64,000 nucleotides of DNA from Epiperipatus broadwayi (lineage: Eukaryota > Onychophora > Udeonychophora > Euonychophora > Peripatidae), in NCBI GenBank assembly GCA_028023455.1, contig JAQFVV010000012.1, forward strand, positions 15,702,364 through 15,766,363, in the 5' to 3' direction. The notes beneath the pieces are model-generated. The model was not told the origin of the DNA and ran no database searches. It saw nothing but the letters and a program-made list of their open reading frames with translations. A program made the translations under genes and the position numbers. Of the stretch, positions 49,451 through 61,480 are shown piece after piece (the stretch's first letter is position 1; the number at the start of each line of letters is the position of its first letter).

Positions 49451-50932
49451 AATCTATATAGGTTTCAATTGATTTAAAGATCCATCCAAACATATTATTG
49501 TGTTATTATATAAGAATGAAATGTGTGTGTATGTACATACTCGGTTATCAGTTGATGAATGAATGCATAAATGATTTTGATAAATTAGAGACCAGTTTAA
49601 TGTAAATCAAGTTAACAACGTTTATTAAATAACAAAACAAAAAACAATATGTGCTTAATATGGAATAATCTTAAAGATTTTACCTTATTCCATATCATGA
49701 TGATGATCAATGTCAAGTCACTACAGAGGGAAAGCTGATCTAAACTTTATTTAACATAAAAAATTATCTAACTTAATAATTCCCTTCCCTCCCCTTTTGT
49801 TTTGTTGCTTTCATTTATAATGGACTCTTCCAAATTGTAGGCGCTTATGGTTCCAAGTGTGGAAATAAAATAAAAGTAGAATTTTACCAACATATATATA
49901 TAAAGTATACATAATAAAATCAAAACTTTCATTAGGTCATCTTGGTTAATGTCCATGAGTTTGGCAATAATGTCTTTTATGGATATAGTCTATCTCTCTT
50001 TGGATCACTCTCTTTTGGTAAATTATTCATCACTCGCTGGAATTCCTCAGCAATGCATTTGAAATAATGTTACATCCATTTTCTGCAGTTGCTTTCCTTC
50101 TCGATCCATGCAGATATTTAGCATGGGACATTTGGTGTTTCTTTAGGCATTTTACAGGTAAGTAGATTAAGTCATATAATAGATTTAACTTTTTTCTTTA
50201 TTTGCTATTTGGCACTTAATGGCTTATAAAAAAAAAGTTACTTCATCATTTTATTTAAATGCTGATAGAGTTCTATTTCTTCTTTATCTGTGTTTGAATA
50301 ATAACACAGGTTCTCAAACATCAATTTAAAATCAGTTCAGTTATTTTATTAAACCGCACGAACTTATCGAACTTTTCTTTAAACATCGATTGTAATTACT
50401 TATGGTTTTGCGCTAAGAAACTTATATGAATAATTCAGAATATTCGAACAAGTCATCCATCTTCTCTTGCATTCAACATTTGGTCTTAGGATATTGGTTT
50501 TATATAGTTAATGCATTATTTGAAAAATAACAAAAGACTACAGAAATGAACTGGGTTTGCTTTTATACCATGCTTAGTTTTCGATGTTTGGTATACTAGC
50601 TCTTCCATTTTCTTTGACATTGCCATGACTGCCTATTGTTGCACATATCATATTGGTTATAATTAAAAAATAAAATTACGTAACAGAATTCTAATTTTAT
50701 TTTTCACACTTGGTTGCCTAATGGTTGACTTGACATTGGGGCATCATTATGTCTACTAAGTTTGTCTCATTTCGTGATGTACAACACATTGATAATTTAT
50801 TGTTGGTATATATATATTTAAATGATTTCTTTAACTGGGCTTTTATTTTTCATTAAATAAGAGAAATTAGTTCATTGTGGCATTTGCTTAACCTAACATT
50901 TAACAAAGGAAATATTCATTGCTTATATATAT
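49451..50932. other. AT-rich intronic interval
   Basis: No gene or repeat recognised. Confidence 0.4.
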
Positions 50933-51823
50933 TGTGCCCTTTTGTATGGGTCACCATTTAAGTTTTGTGCTAATCTAATAGAAAATTTTAAATTTAAGAA
51001 GTATTTTAAAAGTGTGATGTTGACTTTGCTTGTGGTAATGTTACCATAAGTTTAATTAAAGCAATCTATGAGTATTTGATATGTGAATTGTGTTGGTATT
51101 GAGAAGATATTTAAAATGATGATGATTATGATGTAATACTGCATTAATAAATTTAATAACAAATGTTTAAAGCTAAAGTATTTAAAAGACAAGTTAAAAT
51201 TAGACAAAGATATTTATTTAATTTAAAATATATGTTAAAAGTGAATAAAAATATTTTAAATTATAAGTACTTAAATTGAGATTAATATTTGATTTTAATC
51301 ATATCAAATAATTATTTTAAAATCTGTTATAATATCTTATTTATTTTTAAAAATAAATATTTATTTTAAAAAAGCAATTGTTAGTTTATTTTTAGACGAC
51401 AGCAAGCGTTCTTGTGTTATAAAGAACAGATGTTATACACACATGCGTGGAAGTTGTCTAATAAAGTTGCATAATTATTTTAAAAAATCATGTTATAAAA
51501 TTTATAAATAATACGTGAGTTATCACGAGATAAAAATAAAGATATTAATGTAAAATATTAAATCTGATTTTTAAAAATATTGTCTTAAAAATATAACGTA
51601 TTTAAAAAGATTTAGTTTATTTTAAATGATCTTATAAAAGTTAAGATTTAAATCAAGTGAGAAAGAATATTTCAAAAGAATGTTTAATAGATTTAAATAA
51701 ACGATAAATATTGTTTTAAAAGAATTTGATAAAATATTAAATATTAAATAAGTCATTATTTTATTTTTAATAGTGTGTTGATAAATATGTAAATAAGCTA
51801 GAAAGTTTGATTGTTTAAACGTA

Positions 51824-51857
51824 CCAATCAGATGTGGAGTCTCTTCTAGTATAAAAG
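51824..51857 (+). promoter_or_regulatory. CCAAT/TATA promoter of element A
   Basis: CCAAT at 51824-51828 and TATAAAAG at 51850-51857. The same block (ACCAATCA, ATGTG, TATAAAA) with the same spacing is in element B. Confidence 0.65.
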
Positions 51858-52087
51858 CTGGATTCAATTGTTGAAGGGGGCTCTCTGTAATTAAATTTCT
51901 AAGTTAATCGTGCTATTAAAAAAATAGCCAAGTAAATTTATAAACGCTCTTAAAAATCAGTTGTAAAATCATAAGAGTGTTATTGAATAATTTATAATAT
52001 TTTTAAAATAATGAATATGCAGTAGTAATTTTAATATTCCCTATTGGTCTTCTCAATATCGAAACTCAATTTACGTACAAATAATCA

Positions 52088-52273
52088 ATGGAAACATCAC
52101 GTATCGGAGAAATATATCAGAAACTTTATGCTAGAAAAGTAACAGACGCTGGATTAGTACAGAAAACTATAAGATGGAGAAAAGTAGTATTTTGGACTAT
52201 AAATAGTTTTAAAGTTAAATTACTATTGTCTGTTATTAATAGATATTTTAAAGAAATAAAAATACTTCTGTAA
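52088..52273 (+). CDS. short ORF downstream of the element A promoter
   Basis: 61 codons starting METSRIGEIYQKLYARK, the first substantial ATG frame about 240 bp after the TATA box. It has no recognised family and no clear counterpart in element B, where a different 71-codon frame sits at the same distance. It may be chance. Confidence 0.2.
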   Translation: METSRIGEIYQKLYARKVTDAGLVQKTIRWRKVVFWTINSFKVKLLLSVINRYFKEIKILL

Positions 52274-55201
52274 AAAAAGTATTTTTGACAAATTATAGAA
52301 TTAAAGAATATCTTAAGTAAAGATATAAGAAACAGTAGTAAGTTTTATAAATACTTGCCTTGTTAAGTCTTTGTGCTTAAAAGATTAAATATTGACGATT
52401 TGAAAAGGCAAATAGATTATAAAGATGATTATTTAAAATCGTAATATAATAAGAGTATTATATTGTAGTAATCTAAAACGCTGGACGTTATAGATGGAAA
52501 AATTAATTCTTACCGGAATATGTTATTTATAAATGCGCAAGTAATACATGGATGTCCAAATCAAATCAAACTAAGCCAAGCATGCCAAATTGATTAAAAA
52601 ATTCAATTTAAATAATTTATAAACTATAAATTAATTTAGAAATAATAACTTTTAAACAATAATCTATGAAGAACTGGATCCAGAACTTATAAACTATTTT
52701 TTTTAATTTTATTTGTTTTCTTGTGGAACTTATTATTTTTAAAAAATAAACGTTATCATTTTTATTATAAACTTTCAAGAAACACGTGATACAACGGAAC
52801 AGGAAATAGTGTTTTATTGACTTTATACGTAGGATGTTTGTTAGAACTTTTATGGTAGAACAAAAGTCGTCGCTGGAATATGTAATATAATTTTTTTATT
52901 TTATTTATTTAACATAAAATTTAAAATATTATTAAACTATTAAAAAGTAGGTTAGGTACATTTATTAAATAGTAACTTAAAAATAATATAATAATTAATT
53001 ACATAAATTTATTTTTATAATTAATATAACACGGAATATTCTAATGAATGTTTATGAGTGAAAATGTGAATGATTTTTATTTTATGAAGCTGCAAATTCC
53101 GAAGAATACTGGATAGCAGAATGGACATTATTATTATTATGGTAAAAATATTGTATAATGATTTTTTAATGAATTTAATATGTTTTTCTTTAGATCAACT
53201 GAATATTATGTTGTTGTAGAATGAATGGATAGATATTTTATGAAAACACATACATTATATTGGCAACGAACTTTATTAAAATATGCATAAGTTTTAATTT
53301 ATAATATCAACATGATACAACATTACGTAAGAAGCTTAGAAATAATTATATGATTCTTTCGTAAATAATTTTGATATTTTATTTATGCTTAGTATTAAAA
53401 TGATGTTTATTATTTATCTTAATAATTATTTTATTTTTGCAATTTAGAAAAGGATTTTAAAAGTCTATATTTTTTTTGTATTTTGTTTTATTAAATAAGT
53501 TAAGTTACGTTATGGGTAGAAGCTTATATTTGGATTGAAGTTTATTAAGTATAGACGATGTAGTATAGGTAATTTGGATAATGAATATTTTATTTAAAGT
53601 TGATGTTTGTTTTCCGGAAATTTTAGATAAGTTTAGAATATGTTTTATAGATAGAAATTTATTAGAAAGGATTAAAATAACACATAAAGTAAAGTAGTGA
53701 TTTTTACATAAAAAAGAATCATAGAATTTATCTAAGGTAATGCTTTATGAATTTAGAATTGATAAATAGTTTAAATAATAATATTTGAACAATAAAGATA
53801 TGTAATGCATATTTGATAAAACGTATAACAGGAATTACATTAAGTGAAATATAATTATAGTCAATTATTTGTTTTACATTACAAAGACATATTAATTTTA
53901 TATAAAGCTATTAGGCAATGCTAATAACAAAGTGAATACATGATAATATATTATAAATGGTAATACTTAATTAATGTAGCTATTTAATTAGTAAAGCTTC
54001 ATTGTTTACACATGCTACATAGATAATCTTGACATATATTATTATTTGTAATAATTAAAGATTACTACTATTTATTTTTCAAATCTAAGTTTTAAGAAAA
54101 ACACACTGTAATAATATTAATATAGCATTTGAAGGAATGTGTAATTGCTTATTAAGTACATAAGTTAATAACAGTGTAAGCCTCTTATATTTGTATTTCT
54201 ATTTTTATTTATTTTTATTTATTTTCTTAAATTATAAAACTGTAAATAGTGTAAATAAATTTTTATTTGAAGTTATTGTAAATAAATTTGTTAATTTGTT
54301 TTAAAAGTGTGTCGAGTTTCATTATTTTTCACCACAGCATTTTGACATCAGATGATTTGAAATAAACATAATATTTGCACAAAATGAATTTGTTATTATT
54401 ACTTAGAATTGAATACCATATTTGCTTAACATTATTTTATAAGAATTGATTGACATGAACATAAATATTACAATGGTCATAAGATGATTATAATGCACAT
54501 TATAAGAATACAATATTGTTTATTGCCACAGATTATTAAGTATAAAATTTTGATCTATTTTAAAATGAAGATACCATATGAAATAAAAGATATACATATG
54601 ATTGTTTATTCATTTAATGATTGATTATATAATAGAAATAGATGAGATTAAATTACACTCTAAGATTAGTATTATTTATTATTATTATTAAAATAAGTTA
54701 GGTGTATTTAAGTTTGATATAAAATCCCACATCATACTTATTTACATGAGTTATTATTATTATTTTAAAACAACTTAGAAGAACCTGAGATTATTTAATT
54801 ATATTTTAAGTTAAAAGTTAGGAATTATTTTAGTATTATTAAAGATAATTTATTTCATTTAAAAGTCATAAGAATGCTATAGATGTAGTGGTAAGATGAT
54901 AAGGTAGTGGTAGTATTCTTATGCCATTGAGACAGTATCTTGGGAGATATTGACTCAGTGTAAATCTGCTTATTACTTTGTAACTTTACTTCACAGTCTC
55001 ATAATTTTATTAAATACTTATTTAATTAGTATAATCTAGAACTATATTGATTTTGATGATTGATAATAAATTTAATTAAGATATGATAATATAAAAATAT
55101 ATTAAAGATAGATATGCAAATTTTAATTAAATATAATAATGTAACTGAGCTAGTTGTATTTTAAACTATTTTATATATCAAGAAGTAAGGGTACAATATA
55201 T

Positions 55202-55419
55202 ATGCTTAAAAGAAAGGATAGTGATTATTCAACCACCTATTAGTTAAGCTTATGTTTTGAATGGGTTTGGTGGTGTGGCTAAATAAAGATCAGTTTTGAT
55301 AGGATTGTAAGCTATCCTTATAGTATGTATATTATGTTTGATAACTTTGTATATTGTATATATAAAATAAAATGTCATTTTATAACTCAAGAACTAATAG
55401 TCCAATGCTTTTGGTTTAT
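55202..55419. other. 218 bp spacer between elements A and B
   Basis: Ordinary AT-rich sequence without a primer-site-like motif next to the end of A. So A and B are not the two LTRs of one simple element. Confidence 0.5.
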
Positions 55420-56141
55420 ATATATTGTACCCTTTTGTTTAGATTAGGATGAATTGTTTAAATCAATTTACTAAAAAAAATTTAAATTTAAAAGCTATTT
55501 AAGGGCATGATGTATATATTGTGTTGACGATCTTTTTAAAAAGTCTAATTAAAGTAAATAAGAATATTTACTGTAGAATATTATGTAAAATTGTAAAGAC
55601 AGTCAACTAAAGATAAATTATAATATTGTATGGTTGGGAAAGCTGGCCATAATAAATAGTGCATTAATAAGTCTTGTAAATAAATGTTTAAAGTAAATTT
55701 TAAAAGTAATAACTTATAAAGTTAAATAAATAGACTATTTAATAATAATAATTATATTTAATAATTCTACTTAAAAAATCATTTAATTAAAAGTGATAAT
55801 ATGGGAGACAAATGTATATTCGATTTTATAATATTAAAATAATTATTCTAAATTTTGCTATAATATTATTTTTATATATTTTGTAAATTAAATCATTTAT
55901 TTTATTTTCAGTTAAATTATAAGCATTTCATTTATTTTGTAAGTCATGTGACGTGTAGATATTCACATGTGTGCTTGTGGAGTTTTTTTTTTAATAAAGT
56001 TGTAAAACTGTTTTAAAATTCTAATGTAAAATTTAAAAATATACTTGTCTATCCCAGAATAAAAATAATATTAGCTGTTATAAATATTAAGTTGGGTTTT
56101 TAAAACGAATGTAATAAATAAAATTAGATTTTTATTTTGTT

Positions 56142-56280
56142 TTGAAAAATAACTACGTTTTAAAAGAAGGCTAAAAGTAATAATAAATATTACGATATGA
56201 TTTTAAAAGTTTGAAAAATAACTACGTTTTAAAAGAAGGCTAAAAGTAATAATAAATATTACGATATGATTTTAAAAGTT
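56142..56280. repeat. exact 69 bp tandem duplication
   Basis: Two identical units beginning TTGAAAAATAACTACG start at 56142 and 56211. The lack of differences implies a recent event inside element B. Confidence 0.9.
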
Positions 56281-56421
56281 ATTTTAAAGTGTTTGGTATG
56301 TGTAAATAAAATATGAAAATTAACTAAGAATTAAATAATATAATAAATCCTTTATTTTTAACTTTGATCCTGCGTTGTTGGCCAGGGATGTAGTAAGCTA
56401 GCAGATCATTGTTTAGTTAAA

Positions 56422-56455
56422 CCAATCAAATGTGTAATTTGTTCGGGTATAAAAC
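56422..56455 (+). promoter_or_regulatory. CCAAT/TATA promoter of element B
   Basis: CCAAT at 56422-56426 and TATAAAAC at 56448-56455, followed about 30 bp later by a TCAG initiator (56473). Homologous to 51824-51857. Confidence 0.65.
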
Positions 56456-56674
56456 AGGTGCACAATTATTTTTCAGGGTACTATTGTTATCACTATTACA
56501 ATTACTTCGGTTAACTAAGTTTACCATTAATAGTCAATTATATTAATTTCTAGTTCTAAAAAGAAAGTATAGTAATTTATTATAAGAGTCGTATAATACA
56601 GATATGCCATGCTAAAAGCTAAGTAATTCCTTATCTGCCAATTTATTTAGCCAAATTTTAACGTCTCATTAAAC

Positions 56675-56890
56675 ATGAATCAACCATTATTAAATTTTAG
56701 TTTATGTGAAAAATGTCAGAATTATGATTTTTCCATTGAGCACAGAATTTTGCCTGTCGTAATAAATAATTTTTATTTGCTATGGAGATTAACAAATCGG
56801 ACGTCACAGAGGAAGTTTATAAAAATTCGCCAGAAGTTAAAAGTAAAGGACTATAGAGATGCCTTTATTTTGATGACTTATTTAAAATAA
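56675..56890 (+). CDS. short ORF downstream of the element B promoter
   Basis: 71 codons (MNQPLLNFSLCEKCQNYDF at the start, with C-x2-C), about 200 bp after the predicted start site. No recognised family and no homologous frame in element A. The coding role is uncertain. Confidence 0.2.
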   Translation: MNQPLLNFSLCEKCQNYDFSIEHRILPVVINNFYLLWRLTNRTSQRKFIKIRQKLKVKDYRDAFILMTYLK

Positions 56891-57449
56891 GTTTGTAAAT
56901 TTTTAAAAAAAAACTTTTAAATTTGATAAAAGAATTATTTTAAGACGCAGAAATATTTCTTTATGAAGAAATATTTAGTAATCTATTTTAAAACCATGAT
57001 TTTAAAAGATGTAAAAAAAATTAAGATTATTATCGGAACATTTTATATCTTTGGAAAATAGGTAATTAAAATTATCCTATTATTAATTAGTGTATGCTGG
57101 TCATACAAAAGATATTAAAATTATTTATGGAAACCTTTAACTACGTAGTAAATATCGAGGAACACTACATCTTATTGCTGTATCAGAGAATATAAACCAT
57201 CGGGAAATTTGAATACAAGTAGCAGAACTTTTGAAATTATTTTGTTATATGATATTTAAAAAAAACATATTTTCAATAATTATTTTTAGTGAATTTTTAT
57301 TTTATAAACTTTTAAAAGCAAATCCATGGTTATTTATAAATCAATCTGGATATTTTACAAGTCGACTTACTTTTGTTGTTTTTTTATTTTTTAAAAAAGT
57401 TGTCGTACATTTTGTTAAAGTGGAATTAACTGAGCATGCGTGGTTTTGT

Positions 57450-58665
57450 TATCAGTACACCTGGGTCTCGTTTTATGTGATAGATAGGTTCCTCAGAAAA
57501 CACGCGCAAACGAAATCGTGCAAAAATAGACGTAACTTACATTGAAAAAGGGGGGATGCGGTCTGTGATTTTTCAAAATTCGCATAAAAGCAAAGCACCA
57601 ACCGAAAATTACTTTAAAATTCGCGCAAAAAAAAAAAATAAGGAAATAAAATATGACTAATAAAAAATTTCAAATTTGAAAAAAATTGATACAAGACAAA
57701 CTTTTTTTAACTATAATATTTAATTTTATTCAAAATAATGTATTTTTATTCATAATTTACAGTACAGTAATTTACATTTTTTTATACACATTTTAATTAT
57801 TATCGCTATTTGCCCAAAAACACGTTCATTTGCAAACTAGTAAAAAATCAGATTCTCATGTGATGTGACGTATGTATTTGGCTTCTCCTTAAACGAAGTC
57901 AAGAATATCTCAGCAATTATTCTCTCAAGAGGAAATACATCTAGCACCAAGTTCACTCTCATGTTGTGTTAATGGTTTTCTGTTGACGACAACGATAATT
58001 TTATTAATTGTTTATGAACTTAGACTTATGATAATAAAAAGATATTTATTTACCACTGCTGGGAAAAATTTAATTAAAACTAACAACTAAAAATTAAATT
58101 CTTATTTTTGTCTTTAATTTTCAATTCCGTTTAAAAATCAAATTTCGTTTTACATCACATTAATTTCAAGTTGCCCGTAAGTAATTTTTAAATTGTTAAT
58201 TACAATTAAAAATCAGATTTTAATTTTTAATTGTGCTCATTGCTATTACTGACCTTTTAAAAATAAACTTGTGGACACTAAATGATTAATAATTGATTAC
58301 ATTCTTTTTTAAAAAGCAAAAACAGAATATGATTTAAAATGCAAAATTAACACGCACAATGTTTGAACAAATTTACATTATAATCTTGTAAAATTTAATG
58401 TGTGTATACATAAAATGTGGAAATCATGATTTTAATTTCATTATTGCATAAAATCTTACTATTATAAAGCACTGAAAATATTGAAATTACTAAGATGAAA
58501 GTAGAATTCCAATAATGTGCTATTACTTTCAATATAAAGTAAGTGTGCAAAATTTATTATTTAAAGTAATAGCGCATTATCGGAGGTCGACTTCCGGTGA
58601 AACACGAATCACGTAACTTCAAAATCGTGTTAAATAAGTCTGCGTAAAAAGAGACCCAGATGTAT
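57450..58665. mobile_element. possible 1.2 kb insertion with degenerate inverted ends
   Basis: Left ACACCTGGGTCTCGTTTTA (57458-57476) and right AAAAAGAGACCCAGATGT (about 58647-58664) are inverted matches. The block has no equivalent in element A and contains a LINE A tail fragment and GCGC-containing stretches unlike its surroundings. No transposase. Target duplications were not resolved. Confidence 0.35.
57858..57930 (-). repeat. LINE A 3' tail fragment
   Basis: About 45 bp nearly identical to 16085-16135, including the CACATCACAT-type end. It is either an extremely 5'-truncated LINE A copy or the tail of a SINE that uses the same reverse transcriptase. Confidence 0.65.
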
Positions 58666-61480
58666 AAGTTTTCCTTCAACAGTGCTGGAAGTGAAATACA
58701 CATGAGAAAAAAAGAACATTTTTTTCAATGAACTGTTTATCGATAGAGTTTCTTTTTCATAAATATTGTCTTAAATTTATTTTTTTACTAACTTTAGTTG
58801 ATGCTTATTCATAGGCTAGAGGTAGGAACATAAAATATTAAACTACTTACTAACATCGTGCTTAGATTCTTATAAAAAAATATTTGATAGTTTTAAAAAG
58901 ACTTAATATTTTAAGTGTGATAATGTGGAATAAATGATATAATATATGTTTTATTTAGTTCGTGAACCTGAAACGTCAATTAAGTAATTAACCAGTGGAG
59001 ATATTACTTATGATAATAATTGTAAAAATATTAATGATTTTATAATGTTTGTTTTTTTTAATGATCAAAATATGTCATTTTGTGTGTGGATGTGTGAGAA
59101 CGTATATCAAAACACGATGCATACACATAGATTATAAGAGTTTATTTATTTTTTAAAATATGCATACTTTTATTTATATTATAAGTATATTTTAACGTAA
59201 TGGGAATATAAGTATATGATTCTATCTTAACTGAACTTAGTATTTATTTTAAGTGATTAAAGTGTTATATCGATACTGATTATTTATATTTTAGTCTAAG
59301 AGTTATCAGAGAAATGAAGTAATCTTTCCTTATTGGGCAGTTAGGTCTTTATTTATACATGAATTTATTTATTGTTATAGAAATGTGGGAAGAATTTTAG
59401 CAATGTAGAGTGATAGATCTCTAAGGAAGTTATAAGGATAGTGGCTTGGTAGTAAATTAAATGAAACCAAGGTAGTATTTTATGTAGGATTTATTTATAT
59501 GAGAATAAGGGTAATTAATAATGATGATTATGCAAGTATAGATAACTTAACCCTATAGCTTGTATATTTTTCATGGCAGTGTTTTCTGTGTGTTGAAGTT
59601 GAATGTTCCATAGAACTGAATAAATAGCCTGGACATTATATTTAGTAGTGGAGGTTATTAGACAAATAAGTCATACCTCATTTTATACACTGTTACCATG
59701 ATGACTATCTAATAGAAATATTATTAAATTAAAACTTTAGTTATTCCATATATCTACACATTTATTCACTATTAAAATTTCTCATATTACATCATGTAGG
59801 ATTGTATTTAAAATATGAAATGATGAATAAGTTTGGAAGTGCGGGATTGTTATTGAAAAGGATAAGATAGGTTGTCTTACTTGGAGTAAAGATGGAAATA
59901 AATACAAAGATGATAAGAATATGATTTGTCAGTAAAAGAATCATAAAACTTTTCATATTTGAAATTGATTTTTTTTTTTATAAAGATGGATAAGTGATAA
60001 TTAAAGTGGGTTTATAAAGATATTGATTAATTATTAAGTATTCTTAAAAGACTTACTTATGATGCATATTTTTGACAAGTAAAATGATAAAATTAAATCA
60101 TGTTAAAGAAATACAGATAATCATAAGTTTTGTAAGGGTTAATCTGTAATACGATGCAACTAGTATATACATTCTATCTGATATTAAATTAATAATTAGT
60201 AAGCAGTCTAATTTAATCGCTATGTTGTTAATTAAATTTATTCATGTTGCTCTTAAGTTGTGAAGAACTACATGATGTATTAAATTATCTTAAAAGAATT
60301 AAGTACCAGTAATAGATGAATAGTAGACTGATTAATTTTATCATATTTTAAACTTATTAACTTAATGAAGATGTAATAGAGATATACTATGATAATATTT
60401 TAATAATAGATATGTTTTTATAAAATAATGTTACATATCCTATATTTTATTTTATTTAATTTATTTTGGAAAGTACAGGAAATGTAACTAGATAAAGTTC
60501 ACTAATGATGTAAATAATGTATATAATTTATTGTTGAAGTTGTTAATAAAATTTGTTAAGTTTGTTTTATAAATCTTGGTGTTGACTCAATTTCTCCACT
60601 TCACAGTTACGTAATCACAGATAATTTGAATTTTAAATATAATATTTGCACAACATAAATAAAACTATTATTTAAGACTTATAGTATTTTCTTGATATGA
60701 AATTTCTTCAAGAAATTTCATTTGTTCTATTATTATTATAGTTATAAAATAACTATAAAATATTTACACAGAATTATAGTATTATTTTGGTTGCCACATA
60801 TTCTCAGATTATAAGATTATACCACTTATTTATTTAAGATGTCATATGAACAATAAAAGATTATATCATATTATTATTTATTGTTACACATGATCAGTAT
60901 TATAATGAGAAAAGAGATGAGATTAAATTATACATTGAAGATTATTATTATTATTTATTTATTATCAGTATTAGTCAGATGTAGTTAGGAATGATATTAA
61001 ATCCCTTATCATGCTTGATTACAGAGATTATAATTGCCTAGAATTATTTTAAAAGAACCTGAGATTATTTGAGCTAGATTATTTAGATAAAGAGATGATT
61101 ATTTTATTGAGATAATTTTAATTAATTAAGTAATTATTGAAGACTTAGGAATGCTATAGATTTAGTGTTTGAGATAGTAAGAGGGAGGATAGTATTCTTA
61201 TGCCATTGAGGTAATATCCTGTGGGGTATTGGTTCAATGTATTCGTCTTGCTACTTGTAAACTCACTTCATAGTCTCATGATTTTATTAGATATTTATTT
61301 ATTTAATTTATGAAACCTAACCATATTACTATTTATTAATTTGAGCTAATTTAATAACAGATAGTATTGGAGAATATAGTTATTCTTAATTAGATACATT
61401 TTAAATGAGCATAAGTATTTATCTGAGCTAGACCAATTTGTTATTATTACATATTTCCTAGAAGTGAGAGTACAATATAT

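Larger units (their letters stand above)
50933..55195 (+). mobile_element. ATATAT-flanked TG...CA element A (4.26 kb)
   Basis: Ends TGTGCCCTTTTG and AAGTAAGGGTACA (inverted GTACCCTT), with ATATAT at 50927-50932 and 55196-55201. It shares its first ~150 bp, its promoter block (51820-51860) and its last ~300 bp (from ATGCCATTGAGACAGTATC at 54922) with element B. It has no ORF longer than about 60 codons. The layout is that of a very long LTR (U3, promoter, leader, U5). If so, it is a solo LTR, because no partner or internal genes are present. Confidence 0.7.
55426..61474 (+). mobile_element. ATATAT-flanked TG...CA element B (6.05 kb)
   Basis: Ends TGTACCCTTTTG and GAAGTGAGAGTACA, with ATATAT at 55420-55425 and 61475-61480. 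Its termini and promoter are homologous to element A. Extra length is partly explained by an internal insertion (57450-58665) and a 69 bp duplication (56142-56280). The 3' block from 61200 (ATGCCATTGAGGTAATATCC) matches that of element A. No long ORF. Confidence 0.7.

Noticed and set aside
57231-57545. 104-codon frame in element B
   Set aside because: It runs across the left border of a likely insertion and has no counterpart in element A.
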